Source of the DNA: Bartonella bilalgolemi
GTDB lineage: Bacteria; Pseudomonadota; Alphaproteobacteria; Rhizobiales; Rhizobiaceae
Length of the DNA stretch: 64,000 bases
Reading direction: 5' to 3'
Assembly (NCBI RefSeq): GCF_023500045.1
Contig: NZ_JAMCOF010000002.1
Coordinates: 62,001-126,000, forward strand
In this document: positions 32,104 through 42,033 of the stretch, piece after piece
How the letters are laid out: every line of letters starts with the position of its first letter
Numbering within the stretch: the stretch's first letter is position 1
Notes under the pieces: model-generated
What the model was told of the DNA's origin: nothing
What the model saw: only the letters and a program-made list of their open reading frames with translations
Database searches by the model: none
Made by a program: the position numbers and the translations under genes

Positions 32104-33294
32104 TTATTTTTTATAATCCATAATCAAATTGCGAAAATGTTGAAAGAGATAATGACTATCTTGAGGCCCAGGCGAGGCTTCAGGATGATATTGAACAGAA
32201 AAGATCGGTTTTTCAATAATTCGAATACCGCAATTTGAACCATCAAATAGGGAGATATGTGTCTCTTCAACATGTTGTGGTAGCGATGTTTTATCTACAG
32301 TGAAACCATGATTCATTGATACAATTTCGACTTTGCCGGTAGTAAAGTCTTTAACAGGATGATTGGCGCCATGATGCCCTTGATGCATTTTTATGGTTTT
32401 AGCTCCCACGGCAAGAGAAAGCAGTTGATGACCAAGGCATATGCCAAAAAGTGGTATGTTACGATCGATGAGCGTTTTGATGGTTGGAACAGCGTATTTG
32501 GCTGTAGCAGTTGGGTCTCCAGGACCATTAGAAAGAAAAATACCATCAGGATTCATAGATAGAATTTTACTTGCATTTGTGGATGCTGGCACAATAGTTA
32601 TATGTGCACCCAAAGCCGATATAAGGCGGAGAATATTGCGTTTAATACCATAGTCAATTGCGACAATGTGAAAATTACGTTTGCTATTTAAACTATAACC
32701 TTTATTCCATTTCCACGGTTTTTCGTTCCATTCTATCAATTGCTTTGATGTTACTTCTTTTGCGAGATCAAGATTGATAAGACCAGACCATTTTTGTGCA
32801 CGCTTCTTTAAAGCATTAATATCAAAATTTCCATTTAGATCATGAGCAATGATGGCATTTGGTACACCTTTTTCGCGGATAAGAGTAGTTAATGCTCGTG
32901 TATCAATATCGTAAAGTGCAATAATTTTTCGTTCTTTAAGCCACTGATTTAGATTTTCATGTGCACGGTAATTAGAAGGACCCGTAATATCTGCTTTGAA
33001 AATAGCACCAACTGCGCCATGATAATTGAGGGGTGTAAGGTCTTCAATATCTTCTCGATTAGCTCCTACATTACCAATGTGAGGAAAAGTGAAATTAATG
33101 ATTTGTCCTGTATATGATGGATCTGTGAGGATTTCTTCATAGCCTGTTATGGCGGTATTAAAACATACTTCGGCTTCAACAATTCCTGTAGCACCTGCAC
33201 CTTTACCTTCGATCACTGTACCATCAGCTAAAACCAAAAGAGCTGTAGGTTTATTTGTGCTCCAAGGACTGGGAAGCGAGATGGTTTGTGTCAT
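32104..33294 (-). CDS. carA: Carbamoyl-phosphate synthase small (glutaminase) subunit
   Basis: A 396-aa protein with an N-terminal CPSase small-chain domain and a C-terminal class I glutamine amidotransferase domain. The triad is complete: Cys286 in FGICLGHQ, His370 and Glu372 in QYHPE. It releases ammonia from glutamine and channels it to CarB. No clear ribosome site precedes ATG 33294. Confidence 0.97.
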   Translation of the reverse strand: MTQTISLPSPWSTNKPTALLVLADGTVIEGKGAGATGIVEAEVCFNTAITGYEEILTDPSYTGQIINFTFPHIGNVGANREDIEDLTPLNYHGAVGAIFKADITGPSNYRAHENLNQWLKERKIIALYDIDTRALTTLIREKGVPNAIIAHDLNGNFDINALKKRAQKWSGLINLDLAKEVTSKQLIEWNEKPWKWNKGYSLNSKRNFHIVAIDYGIKRNILRLISALGAHITIVPASTNASKILSMNPDGIFLSNGPGDPTATAKYAVPTIKTLIDRNIPLFGICLGHQLLSLAVGAKTIKMHQGHHGANHPVKDFTTGKVEIVSMNHGFTVDKTSLPQHVEETHISLFDGSNCGIRIIEKPIFSVQYHPEASPGPQDSHYLFQHFRNLIMDYKK

Positions 33295-33827
33295 CGTTTG
33301 GGCTCACAATTTGCTATTTGAATGCATAATACTCAAAGTCATGCAAAAATCGCGCAACTATAATAAATGCTGTATATTGTAATTTTCACTTAGATTTAAA
33401 GTATAAGTATATTCTATAAGGAGGTAAAGATCCAGTTTTGGGTTTTCTAAAACTGTATTATGAATTATTTTTTATTCTATATTATTTATAGAGAAATTAA
33501 TTACTTAGAATAAAGCAAAAAAGAATGAAGCAAAAAAACAGTGAGGGGTTATGAGTTGTGAACTTTTCTTCATTGAATTGATGGGGAAAACATTGCATAG
33601 GATTTTGTTCGGTTTGAAGGAAAACTAAATATACGATATGGAAAATCGAAATACCGTAAAGAAATGCTATGCGAGGTATTATTTTTTTACTAGGTAATGT
33701 TGTAAAAGAGTTATAAATAACGCAATTACACCCCGAATTTGTTATCGCTATAGTTCAACAACAAAAATAGGGCCTAATTTGCTTTAAAAGGCAGTAGAGA
33801 ACACTCTTAAAAAAATGAGTAAGTATT
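33295..33827. other. Gap of about 530 bp upstream of carA
   Basis: Must hold the carA promoter and leader. A GGAGGT-like sequence at 33420-33425 is not followed by a usable frame. A 25-codon frame at about 33550 is too short to support. Confidence 0.45.
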
Positions 33828-34079
33828 TTATGATCGAACTTTTTTGCCAATCCATATAAGGATGCAGGCTCCGATAAAGCCGGAAATTAAATAACCAAGC
33901 CAACCAGCAAGATTAATTTCTAAAAAGCTTAGAAGGAAACTGGCTAATGCAGAACCAACAATACCTAAGATAATATTTAAAAATATCCCTGTTCTACTTT
34001 TCATAAAATATTGTGCAATCCAACCTGAAAGTCCACCAATAATAATAGCTAAGATCCAGCTGATATACGTATTTTCCAT
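33828..34079 (-). CDS. GlsB/YeaQ/YmgE family small membrane protein
   Basis: An 83-aa protein with three hydrophobic segments and the family's Gly-rich turns (IIGGLSGWIAQYFMK, NIILGIVGSALASFL, LISGFIGACILIWIGKK). It is usually annotated transglycosylase-associated, though the function is unproven. Members are often induced by stress. AGGAG lies 7 nt before ATG 34079. It is monocistronic. Confidence 0.9.
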   Translation of the reverse strand: MENTYISWILAIIIGGLSGWIAQYFMKSRTGIFLNIILGIVGSALASFLLSFLEINLAGWLGYLISGFIGACILIWIGKKVRS

Positions 34080-34426
34080 TCCACTCTCCTATGTCTAAAC
34101 TTAAACTATTATCTTTAACTGAAGTAGAAATTAGAGTAAGTTGTTTCAAGGTCAAGACTTATTTGTTGTCTTAATTTAAAGAGAGCTTGTTGTTTAGAAG
34201 TTTATGATGGTTTTTTTGTACTGATTTTCTTACGCAATGACTGAATTCAATCTATACTGAAAAAATAATCATTCTTTCAAAGAAAGTAAGGATTAGCTGT
34301 TTATTTGCACAAAAAGATCTCTTAGATAAGAATTTTGCAGTATTCTTCGTTCTTCTAAATTGAATAAATTGTTATTTTATGACTCTAAGTTCTTTTAAAG
34401 AATAAACTTGATTAAAGTTTATTATT
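34080..34426. other. Gap of about 350 bp
   Basis: Between two same-strand genes, it should include the promoter of the GlsB-family gene. I see nothing else. Confidence 0.4.
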
Positions 34427-35674
34427 TTATTTTGTTTTCAGTGTATTTTTTAGATTATAGCTTGCACGTGTTAAGTCATAGCCACATGGATTTTGAAAAA
34501 TTTTGAGACCAAAATCAGGAAGAACAGAATAAAGGTGATCAAAAATATCAGCTTGAATTTGTTCATATTCTTCCCAAATGGTGGTATTCGTAAAGCAATA
34601 AATTTCTAAAGGTAAGCCATTCGGCGTAGGAGGTAATTGCCGTGTCATTAAAGGTGTATTTTTTTTGATATTTAAATGCTCTCTTAGATAAGATAACACA
34701 TAAGCTCGGAAAGTCCCGATATTAGTTAAACGGCGAGTATTGGCTGGTATGTTGTGATTTTTTTCTAAGCGAGTATTCCATTCGTTAATTTCTGGTATTT
34801 TTTGTGCAAAGTAGTTTTCTAGTAGATTAAATCGCGCCAAATATTCCTCTTCTTTTTTTGTATGAAAGCGGATACTTGCTTGATCAATAAATAAGGATCG
34901 TTTGATACGTCGCCCACCTGATTCTTGCATACCACGCCAGTTTTTAAAAGGATCAGTTACCAGTTTACGGATAGGAACTGTGGTAATTGTTTTATCAAAG
35001 TTTTGAACTTTCACAGTATGGAGAGCAATTTCAATGACATCACCATCCGCGCCAAGATTAGGAATTTCAATCCAATCTCCGACACGTACCATATCGGTAG
35101 ATGAAATTTGAATTCCTGCAACAAGAGAAAGTAATGTATCTTGAAAGATCAAAATCAAAACAGCTGCCATTGCACCAAGACCAGAAAAAAGGATAAGAGG
35201 TGATCGGTCTATTAATGTGGCCAATATAAAAATAGCAGTAAGAGTAAAAAGCGCAATTTTAGCTATTTGAATGTATCCTTTTATTGGCTTTAACCTCGCT
35301 GCAGGTCTTTGCTCGTAAAAGGTATTAATGATATTGAAAAGAGCAGAAATTGTTAAAGCAACGATAAAAATGATAAAGGCATTAGAAACATTTCGGATAA
35401 TTGTACTGAGTATATTGGGCAATGTAGATATAAAATTGATACCCGTTGAAAGAATAAAAGCCGACGCAATATGAGCTATGTATTTAGTAATATTTTCAAT
35501 GTCGGTAGTTGTATTTTGATGGAGAAAAGTAGCGAGTTGTTTTTTTCCGCGAATAAGTAAGATACGTGTTAAAAAATTAACTAAAAGTGCAATGAGAACT
35601 AGAAAAATTAACCAAGAGATCATTTCTAGTGATGGATATTGAACAAGAAATTTAGGCACTTTTGTTGTCTCCAT
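34427..35674 (-). CDS. Mechanosensitive channel, YbdG-like (MscS superfamily)
   Basis: A 415-aa protein with about five N-terminal membrane helices, then the MscS pore-lining and beta-domain block (SGLGAMAAVLILIFQDTLLSLVAG, then DWIEIPNLGADGDVIEI). The insertion SGGRRIKRSLFIDQASIRF is characteristic of YbdG-type miniconductance channels. It likely releases osmolytes under hypo-osmotic shock. The start at ATG 35674 lacks a clear ribosome site. Confidence 0.9.
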   Translation of the reverse strand: METTKVPKFLVQYPSLEMISWLIFLVLIALLVNFLTRILLIRGKKQLATFLHQNTTTDIENITKYIAHIASAFILSTGINFISTLPNILSTIIRNVSNAFIIFIVALTISALFNIINTFYEQRPAARLKPIKGYIQIAKIALFTLTAIFILATLIDRSPLILFSGLGAMAAVLILIFQDTLLSLVAGIQISSTDMVRVGDWIEIPNLGADGDVIEIALHTVKVQNFDKTITTVPIRKLVTDPFKNWRGMQESGGRRIKRSLFIDQASIRFHTKKEEEYLARFNLLENYFAQKIPEINEWNTRLEKNHNIPANTRRLTNIGTFRAYVLSYLREHLNIKKNTPLMTRQLPPTPNGLPLEIYCFTNTTIWEEYEQIQADIFDHLYSVLPDFGLKIFQNPCGYDLTRASYNLKNTLKTK

Positions 35675-35794
35675 TTTTGAATCATATGTGGTTATTCGTT
35701 TAGAAATTCATTTATTATTTAAGAGGAAGTATTGGAATTATGCTTTAAAGTAATTAAAATGCAAATAAAGAATTTTCAAACTCTGTGAGAGATA

Positions 35795-37723
35795 ATGCGT
35801 ATTCCGCCTGATTTCCTTGATGAGATTCGTGCCAGGTTGCCAATTTCAGTGGTTATTGGTCAAAGGGTGACATTTGATCAAAAAAAAAGTAAGCCTTCGC
35901 GTGGTGATTTTTGGTGTTGTTGCCCATTTCATGGTGAAAAGACTCCAAGTTTCCATTGTGATGATCGTCAGGGTCGTTATTATTGTTTCGGCTGTAATAC
36001 AAGCGGTGATATTTTTACCTTTCTTTGCGAACTTGATGGATTGCGCTTTTCGGAATCTGTAGAGCGTTTGGCTAATTTTGCAGGTATGAAATTACCTATC
36101 TTTGATTTACAAAATCATAAAGATGAAATGAAAAAAAATGATCTTTATGATGTCATGAAAATCGCCACGGATTTTTTTCAAAATAATTTACATCATCAAA
36201 TTGGAGCCCAAGCACGTCATTATCTTTATGAACGTGGTGTTACATTAGAACTCGCAAAGCGCTTTCAGATTGGTTTTGCTCCGGTAGGGCGTACAACTTT
36301 GAAAGATGCATTGAGTGTGCGTGGTATTTCGCTAAAGCAAATGGAGGATTGTGGTCTACTTATATCTGGTGAAGATATTTCTACTCCTTATGATCGATTT
36401 AGAAATCGCATTATATTTCCTATTGAAGATTTACGTGGCCGTGTGGTCGCTTTTGGAGGGCGCTCGTTAGATGAAAATGCACGAGCAAAATACTTAAACA
36501 GTCCTGAAACGGTTCTTTTTCATAAGGGTAATATGCTTTATAATGCAGCATCTGTCCGTAAAAATAGCCGTGCCTCAGAAAAAGGAGAAGCACATTCTGT
36601 TCTTGTTGTTGAAGGCTATATGGATGTAATTGCTTTAACTAAGGCTGGTTTTGAAAAAGTAGTTGCTCCTTTAGGAACAGCATTAACAGAAACGCAAATT
36701 GGACTTTTATGGCAAATGGAATCTGATCCGATTTTGTGTTTTGATGGAGATAGTGCTGGTTTAAAAGCTGCTTCTCGTGTTGCGGATCGTGTACTTCCTC
36801 TTTTAAAAGCAGGAAAGTCTGTGCGTTTTGTTTTATTGCCAAATGGGAAAGATCCAGATGAAATTATTCGTGCAGGAGATGCACATCTTTTTTCTTCTTT
36901 TGTTCAAAAATCAATTCCATTGATTGAGCTTTTATGGTGGCGTGCTACTTTTGGAAAACATTTTACAACTCCAGAAGCACGTGCTGCATTGGAGCGAGAA
37001 CTAAAACAGCAGATATCAACAATTAAGGATCAAGATATACGTCGCTATTATTTTCAAGATATAAAAAGACGACTCTTTGATTTTTTTCGTTCATCTTTTT
37101 TACAGCAAAAGAATCAACGCGAATATATTCAAAATCAAAAAGATGGAATGTTCAAAGATCAATCTTTTTCTGCATTAGAAAATTCTAATATAGTTCGTAG
37201 TTCAAAACATTTTATTCCTTTACGTGAAGCAGTTATTTTGCTGATTTTAGCTCACTATCCTGAGCTATGGTACGAGGATTTTGATGTTTTTGCAGAATTA
37301 GAATTAAAAAATGCTCAATTAATAAGCTTACATCAATCCATGTTGGAAATTCTTGGAAATCAACAGTTATGTGATAAAGAAACAATGTTTGCACTTTTAG
37401 AAAAAAAAGGAAAAAAAACTATTTTAGAGCATATAGATAACCTTGTGCAAAGAGTTGGTATGCGGATTACTTTGGGAGGAGCTTCTATAGAAGATGCTCG
37501 CGCTGTATTAAAACAAGCTATCTACTTGCATCTCCAAGAACACCACCTACATAAGAGACTGCAAGATATCGAAGAGCAACTCATAAAAAATCCTAGAGAT
37601 GAAGTTTTCAATCTACTTCGTGAGGTGAAAGCTGAATTGGAACGAACGAAAGCAATAGAAGCTTTAATTGAGGGATTCGGATCCTGGTTTTTCGAAAAAA
37701 TAGATGAGGGTAAGCCAAAATAG
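35795..37723 (+). CDS. dnaG: DNA primase
   Basis: A 642-aa protein with an N-terminal CHC2 zinc finger (Cys43, His46, Cys64, Cys67), a catalytic core with TOPRIM block VVEGYMDVIAL at about 269-279 and the acidic FDGDSAG motif, and a C-terminal DnaB-binding region (about 450-640). It makes RNA primers at the replication fork. dnaG-rpoD adjacency is the classical macromolecular synthesis arrangement, but 344 bp separate them here. Confidence 0.97.
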   Translation: MRIPPDFLDEIRARLPISVVIGQRVTFDQKKSKPSRGDFWCCCPFHGEKTPSFHCDDRQGRYYCFGCNTSGDIFTFLCELDGLRFSESVERLANFAGMKLPIFDLQNHKDEMKKNDLYDVMKIATDFFQNNLHHQIGAQARHYLYERGVTLELAKRFQIGFAPVGRTTLKDALSVRGISLKQMEDCGLLISGEDISTPYDRFRNRIIFPIEDLRGRVVAFGGRSLDENARAKYLNSPETVLFHKGNMLYNAASVRKNSRASEKGEAHSVLVVEGYMDVIALTKAGFEKVVAPLGTALTETQIGLLWQMESDPILCFDGDSAGLKAASRVADRVLPLLKAGKSVRFVLLPNGKDPDEIIRAGDAHLFSSFVQKSIPLIELLWWRATFGKHFTTPEARAALERELKQQISTIKDQDIRRYYFQDIKRRLFDFFRSSFLQQKNQREYIQNQKDGMFKDQSFSALENSNIVRSSKHFIPLREAVILLILAHYPELWYEDFDVFAELELKNAQLISLHQSMLEILGNQQLCDKETMFALLEKKGKKTILEHIDNLVQRVGMRITLGGASIEDARAVLKQAIYLHLQEHHLHKRLQDIEEQLIKNPRDEVFNLLREVKAELERTKAIEALIEGFGSWFFEKIDEGKPK

Positions 37724-38067
37724 AATAAAATGATTCGCTTTTTAAAAGCGAATCAGTCACGAAGTCTGGTATAAAAGCCCTATTATTGAAATGACGTTTT
37801 TGTGAAGAATGATGATTAAATTTTAGGAAAAGCGGGAAATTGGTTCTTATTATGTATGCAGATATTATCTCAGAAAGACTGAGATATATTGGGGTGGTTT
37901 CTGTAATGTTACCGTGTCTTTGCGTGAAAAGGTGTATACAAGAGTGTGTCTTTTTGAATAGAAGATTAATCCTGTAAACAGTGCATATAAAAAATTTTAA
38001 TGCGCTAAGTAAGAATAAATAAGCTGATCACATGAATCTTACAGAGTGATCAAGTGGAGTTAACAGT
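37724..38067. other. dnaG-rpoD intergenic region
   Basis: Begins with a 12-bp-arm inverted repeat at 37731-37755. Further in is a second small repeat around 37872-37891 (TCTCAG/CTGAGA). A direct TGATCA pair at 38026-38052 precedes rpoD. The rpoD promoter should lie here. Confidence 0.5.
37731..37755 (+). terminator. Long palindrome after dnaG, possible terminator
   Basis: TGATTCGCTTTT (37731-37742) and AAAAGCGAATCA (37744-37755) form a perfect 12-bp stem around one base. It sits 8 nt after the dnaG stop. There is no T-run after it, so it could be an RNA-stabilising hairpin or a partial attenuator instead of a true terminator. Confidence 0.5.
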
Positions 38068-40077
38068 ATGGCAACAAAGGTTAAACAAAAAGATAATGTG
38101 GAAGAAATGGGCAAAGTGAGCTCGGATGGTCCTCTTCTTGATTTTTCCGATGATGCTATCAAAAAAATGATTAAACTTGCCAAGAAAAATGGCTACGTGA
38201 TGATGGATGAGTTGAATGCAGTTCTTTCTTCTGAAGAATTCACATCTGAGCAAATTGAAGATATATTGGCAATGTTCTCTGAAATGGGTATTAGTGTTAT
38301 AGATGATGAAGATGAAATTGAAGCTGAACAATATGAAGAAGAAATCACAATAGAAGGTGGCGATTTAGTAGAAGCCACAAATTATGCGGTTGCAACAACA
38401 TCTAAACGTGAAGTAGCCGACCGAACTGATGATCCAGTTCGTATGTATTTACGTGAAATGGGAGCTGTTGAATTACTCTCGCGTGAGGGTGAAATTGCTA
38501 TTGCTAAACGTATTGAGGCTGGACGTGAAACGATGATTTCCGGCCTTTGTGAGAGCCCTTTAACATTTCAAGCTTTAATTATTTGGCGTGAAGAGTTGCA
38601 AGAGCAGCGTATTCTTCTTCGTGAAATTATTGATCTTGAGATGACTTATTCTGGTCCAGAAGCGAAGCAGGCTCCCATTATTGATGGAAGTGAAGTCAAA
38701 AAAATAAAAGAAGAAACACCATCTTATAGCGTGCATGATACGAATGATCTTGAGGAAGATATAGGGGGCGAAGATGATGACGAAGAAGATGATGAAGTTA
38801 ATCTATCGCTTGCGGCAATGGAACATGAGTTGTGTCCTCAGGTTGTGGAAACTTTAGATTTTATTGCTGAAACTTATGTAAAATTACGCGAGCTACAAGA
38901 TAAACAAGTTGAAAGCAGCTTATCATATCGTAAAGAAGAACTTCTTTCATCTGCACAAAAGAAACAATATACTCAATTGAAAGATGCTTTAATCCAAGCA
39001 GTAAAATCTCTTTCTTTAAATCAAAACCGTATTGAGGCATTAGTTGAGCAATTATACGATATTAATAAGCGATTAATACATAGCGAAGGTAGATTGAAGA
39101 GGCTTGCTAGTAACTATGGCATTGGGCATGAAGATTTTTTAAGAGAATATCAAGGTCGTGAGTTGGATGCGGATTGGGTTAATTATATTGCGACTTTATC
39201 AGGGCGTGGTTGGAAAGAATTTTCAACTTGTGAAGCTAAAGCCATTCAAAGTTTGCGTAGTGAAATACAAAATCTTGCGCAAGAAACTGCTATTTCAATT
39301 AGTGAATTTCGTCGAATTGTTACGCAAGTACAGAAAGGGGAGCGTGAAGCGAATATCGCTAAAAAGGAAATGGTGGAAGCTAATTTGCGTCTTGTGATTT
39401 CAATTGCCAAAAAATACACTAATCGTGGTTTACAATTTCTTGATCTTATTCAGGAAGGCAATATCGGTTTGATGAAAGCTGTTGATAAATTCGAATATCG
39501 GCGTGGATATAAATTTTCAACTTATGCGACATGGTGGATACGTCAAGCAATTACGCGGTCTATTGCTGATCAGGCGCGTACCATTCGTATTCCTGTTCAT
39601 ATGATTGAGACAATTAATAAAATTGTTCGTACATCGCGCCAAATTTTACATGAAATTGGACGTGAACCAACACCAGAAGAACTCTCTAGCAAACTTTCTA
39701 TGCCATTAGAAAAAGTGCGAAAAGTGCTTAAGATTGCAAAAGAACCTATCTCACTTGAAACACCTGTCGGTGATGAAGATGCTTCTCATTTAGGTGATTT
39801 TATTGAGGATAGAAACGCATTATTACCAATTGATGCAGCTATTCAGGCTAATTTACGAGATACAACAACACGTGTTCTTGCTTCATTAACGCCACGTGAA
39901 GAGCGTGTTTTGCGAATGCGTTTTGGTATTGGAATGAATACTGATCATACATTAGAGGAAGTTGGTCAACAGTTTTCAGTTACCCGCGAGCGTATTCGTC
40001 AAATCGAAGCAAAAGCACTTCGTAAGTTGAAACATCCTAGCCGTTCACGCAAATTACGGAGTTTTCTTGATTCTTAA
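38068..40077 (+). CDS. rpoD: RNA polymerase primary sigma factor RpoD (sigma-70)
   Basis: A 669-aa protein. Region 1.1 is about 1-100, then region 1.2 ([12 protein letters not shown]), an acidic non-conserved insert ([15 protein letters not shown]), region 2 ([24 protein letters not shown] then [12 protein letters not shown]), region 3 and region 4 with the -35-binding helix ([17 protein letters not shown]). It directs housekeeping transcription. GGAG is 9 nt before ATG 38068. Confidence 0.98.
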   Translation: MATKVKQKDNVEEMGKVSSDGPLLDFSDDAIKKMIKLAKKNGYVMMDELNAVLSSEEFTSEQIEDILAMFSEMGISVIDDEDEIEAEQYEEEITIEGGDLVEATNYAVATTSKREVADRTDDPVRMYLREMGAVELLSREGEIAIAKRIEAGRETMISGLCESPLTFQALIIWREELQEQRILLREIIDLEMTYSGPEAKQAPIIDGSEVKKIKEETPSYSVHDTNDLEEDIGGEDDDEEDDEVNLSLAAMEHELCPQVVETLDFIAETYVKLRELQDKQVESSLSYRKEELLSSAQKKQYTQLKDALIQAVKSLSLNQNRIEALVEQLYDINKRLIHSEGRLKRLASNYGIGHEDFLREYQGRELDADWVNYIATLSGRGWKEFSTCEAKAIQSLRSEIQNLAQETAISISEFRRIVTQVQKGEREANIAKKEMVEANLRLVISIAKKYTNRGLQFLDLIQEGNIGLMKAVDKFEYRRGYKFSTYATWWIRQAITRSIADQARTIRIPVHMIETINKIVRTSRQILHEIGREPTPEELSSKLSMPLEKVRKVLKIAKEPISLETPVGDEDASHLGDFIEDRNALLPIDAAIQANLRDTTTRVLASLTPREERVLRMRFGIGMNTDHTLEEVGQQFSVTRERIRQIEAKALRKLKHPSRSRKLRSFLDS

Positions 40078-40193
40078 TTAAAAAGAATAGCACATTTTTA
40101 AAGATAAATAAAAAATATGATATGAATAATAGATTGAATTTTATTTATTTTATTCTTTAAAGAATTGTCTTATGAAAAGAGTAGATCCTGTTT

Positions 40194-40655
40194 ATGAGTA
40201 AAGAACTTCCCTTTTGGAAAAGTAAAAAATTAGAGGAAATGTCTATTACTGAATGGGAAAATCTTTGTGATGGTTGTGGGTGTTGTTGCTTGCATAAATT
40301 AGAAGATGAGGATACGGGTGATATCTATGCAACTAGTGTTGCATGTCGTCTTTTGGATAAAGATACGTGTCAATGTAAAAATTATAATCACCGTAAATCA
40401 ATTATTCCAGATTGTATATTATTAGATATTGATACAATTAAAACAGCTCGCTGGTTGCCAGAAAGTTGTGCTTATAGGCTGGTGAATGAGGATAAAGATC
40501 TTCCGTGGTGGCATCCATTAATCTCAAAAGATTTTCAAACGGTACATCAAACTCAATGTTCTGCACGTGAACAGATTAAAATTCATGATGATGAACTATC
40601 ATCAATAGAATCTTATTGTCAATATATCACCGGAGTTCTCTACAAAAACCGATGA
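40194..40655 (+). CDS. YcgN family cysteine-cluster protein (UPF0260)
   Basis: A 153-aa protein with the family Cys pattern: CDGCGCCCLHK near residue 27-37, then VACRLLD, CQCKNYNHRK and a later ESCAYR. It probably binds zinc or an Fe-S cluster. Function is unknown. A 9-codon frame ending at the start codon region (ATG at 40171) overlaps it and could couple translation. Confidence 0.9.
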   Translation: MSKELPFWKSKKLEEMSITEWENLCDGCGCCCLHKLEDEDTGDIYATSVACRLLDKDTCQCKNYNHRKSIIPDCILLDIDTIKTARWLPESCAYRLVNEDKDLPWWHPLISKDFQTVHQTQCSAREQIKIHDDELSSIESYCQYITGVLYKNR

Positions 40656-40683
40656 TATAATTATTTTACTAAGTGATTGATGA

Positions 40684-41427
40684 TTATTCGTCGATAGCAA
40701 ATGTTATGGTGACACTAACATTATAATTCAATTCACCTCCTGAAAAATTTGTATCTGCATAGTCTGCAGTTTGCGCTCTACTCATGAGCCGTGGTGTTGG
40801 ATAACGTTCGTTATTACTTTCATTAATTGCAATAATCTTTCCTAATTTCACATTGGCTGCTTGAGCTAAAGTTTCTGCTTTTGCAATAGCTTCAGTAACA
40901 GCTTTTTTACGTGCTTCTTTATATAATGGCTTTGTATTGGCATTGGTAAAGGTAATTCCATTAACAGAATTAACACCAAGTGCCATTGCTTGATCAAATA
41001 TTTTACCAGCATTGGCTAGATCACGGATATTTACTGTTAAAGAATTTGAAACACGGTAAGTTATTTCATTGTTCTTTTTTTCTTGTTTTTTATCTGAAGT
41101 CATTTGGTAAATAGATAAGCCTGATGTTTGCAAGTCATTTGTGTGAATGCCATTATTTTTTAAAGTATTCATAATATCATTCATAAATTTGTTATTCGCG
41201 GCTAATGCTTTTTGAGCAGTTATGTCATGAGTAACAACGGCTAGATTGATAATCGCCATATCTGGTGTTGCTTGGTTTTCACCAGTTGCTGTAACTGTAA
41301 TTGTTGATGTATCTTTGATTATTTCTTCCGCATGTACAATGAGTGAAGTAGTGAGTAGAGATAATACGGTCAATATCGACAACTGAATTCGGTAGACATT
41401 CAACAGTTGAAAAATTATTTTAGTCAT
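40684..41427 (-). CDS. SIMPL-domain periplasmic protein, BP26/Omp28-like
   Basis: A 247-aa protein with a signal peptide ending near VHAEE. The SIMPL (DUF541) core starts at VTATGENQATPDMAIINLAV and includes LQTSGLSIYQ, NSLTVNIRDLANAGKI and EARKKAVTEAIAKAETLA. Layout and wording match the Brucella immunogenic protein BP26, which forms a periplasmic channel-like oligomer of uncertain role. AAGGAA precedes ATG 41427. Confidence 0.9.
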   Translation of the reverse strand: MTKIIFQLLNVYRIQLSILTVLSLLTTSLIVHAEEIIKDTSTITVTATGENQATPDMAIINLAVVTHDITAQKALAANNKFMNDIMNTLKNNGIHTNDLQTSGLSIYQMTSDKKQEKKNNEITYRVSNSLTVNIRDLANAGKIFDQAMALGVNSVNGITFTNANTKPLYKEARKKAVTEAIAKAETLAQAANVKLGKIIAINESNNERYPTPRLMSRAQTADYADTNFSGGELNYNVSVTITFAIDE

Positions 41428-41596
41428 GTTTATTCCTTATAATATATGTATTCTATTACTTTCCCATTTTTGGTATTCATTGTAAAGGAATTAGAGTGTT
41501 GAAAGAAAAAAACAAAAAGCAAGGAAAAAAAGACGAATTATAATTAAAGCAAGCTCTTGTATAATAGGATATTTTAGTTTAGAGAAAATCTTCGTG

Positions 41597-41670
41597 GGGC
41601 CTGTAGCTCAATTGGTTAGAGCCAGCGGCTCATAACCGCTTGGTTGGGGGTTCGAGTCCCTCCGGGCCCA
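41597..41670 (+). tRNA. tRNA with CAT anticodon, probably tRNA-Ile2 (or elongator Met)
   Basis: The full cloverleaf can be drawn. The acceptor GGGCCTG pairs with CGGGCCC (41663-41669) with discriminator A. The D arm is GCTC/GAGC, the anticodon stem AGCGG/CCGCT and the loop CTCATAA, giving CAT at 41631-41633. The T arm is GGGGG/CCCTC with TTCGAGT. CCA is not encoded. The GGGCC acceptor is unlike typical rhizobial elongator tRNA-Met (GGCGG-type) and favours the TilS-modified Ile2, but the call is not certain. Confidence 0.93.
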
Positions 41671-42033
41671 CGTTCCCCTAATAAAATAAATATCTTTATT
41701 CAAACATGAGGGATTTTGTAGGTATTAATTCCATTAATCTATTCCTGGTGTGAAAAAATAATGATATAAAAGTTCTTAATTAGATATTACTAATCAAGGA
41801 TTTATATGGTGTATAAAGTTATTTTTCTGATCTTAGCAAGAATGGTAATCTGCTCTTTTTCATTTTGCGAAAAGAGAAGTTGTAACTAATGTTTAGTGCA
41901 TCGTTTTTTAGATAAATGATGATTAGTAGTCTTAAGAGGATTCATCTAGTTTCTATCTTTATACTATTTGTATATAAAGTAACAATGATATATTGCAGTT
42001 TGGGTAAAAGTTTATGGATATTAAGGATAAATT
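41671..42033. other. Gap of about 360 bp upstream of ispH
   Basis: Holds the ispH promoter. A 27-codon frame at 41806-41889 (hydrophobic with Cys near the end) has no ribosome site. An ATG-initiated 13-codon frame (42014-42055) overlaps the ispH start. Confidence 0.4.

Noticed and set aside
31859-32116. 85-aa plus-strand frame between carB and carA
   Set aside because: It has no ribosome site. The more protein-like wording is in another frame and is full of stops, so I treat it as debris, not a gene.
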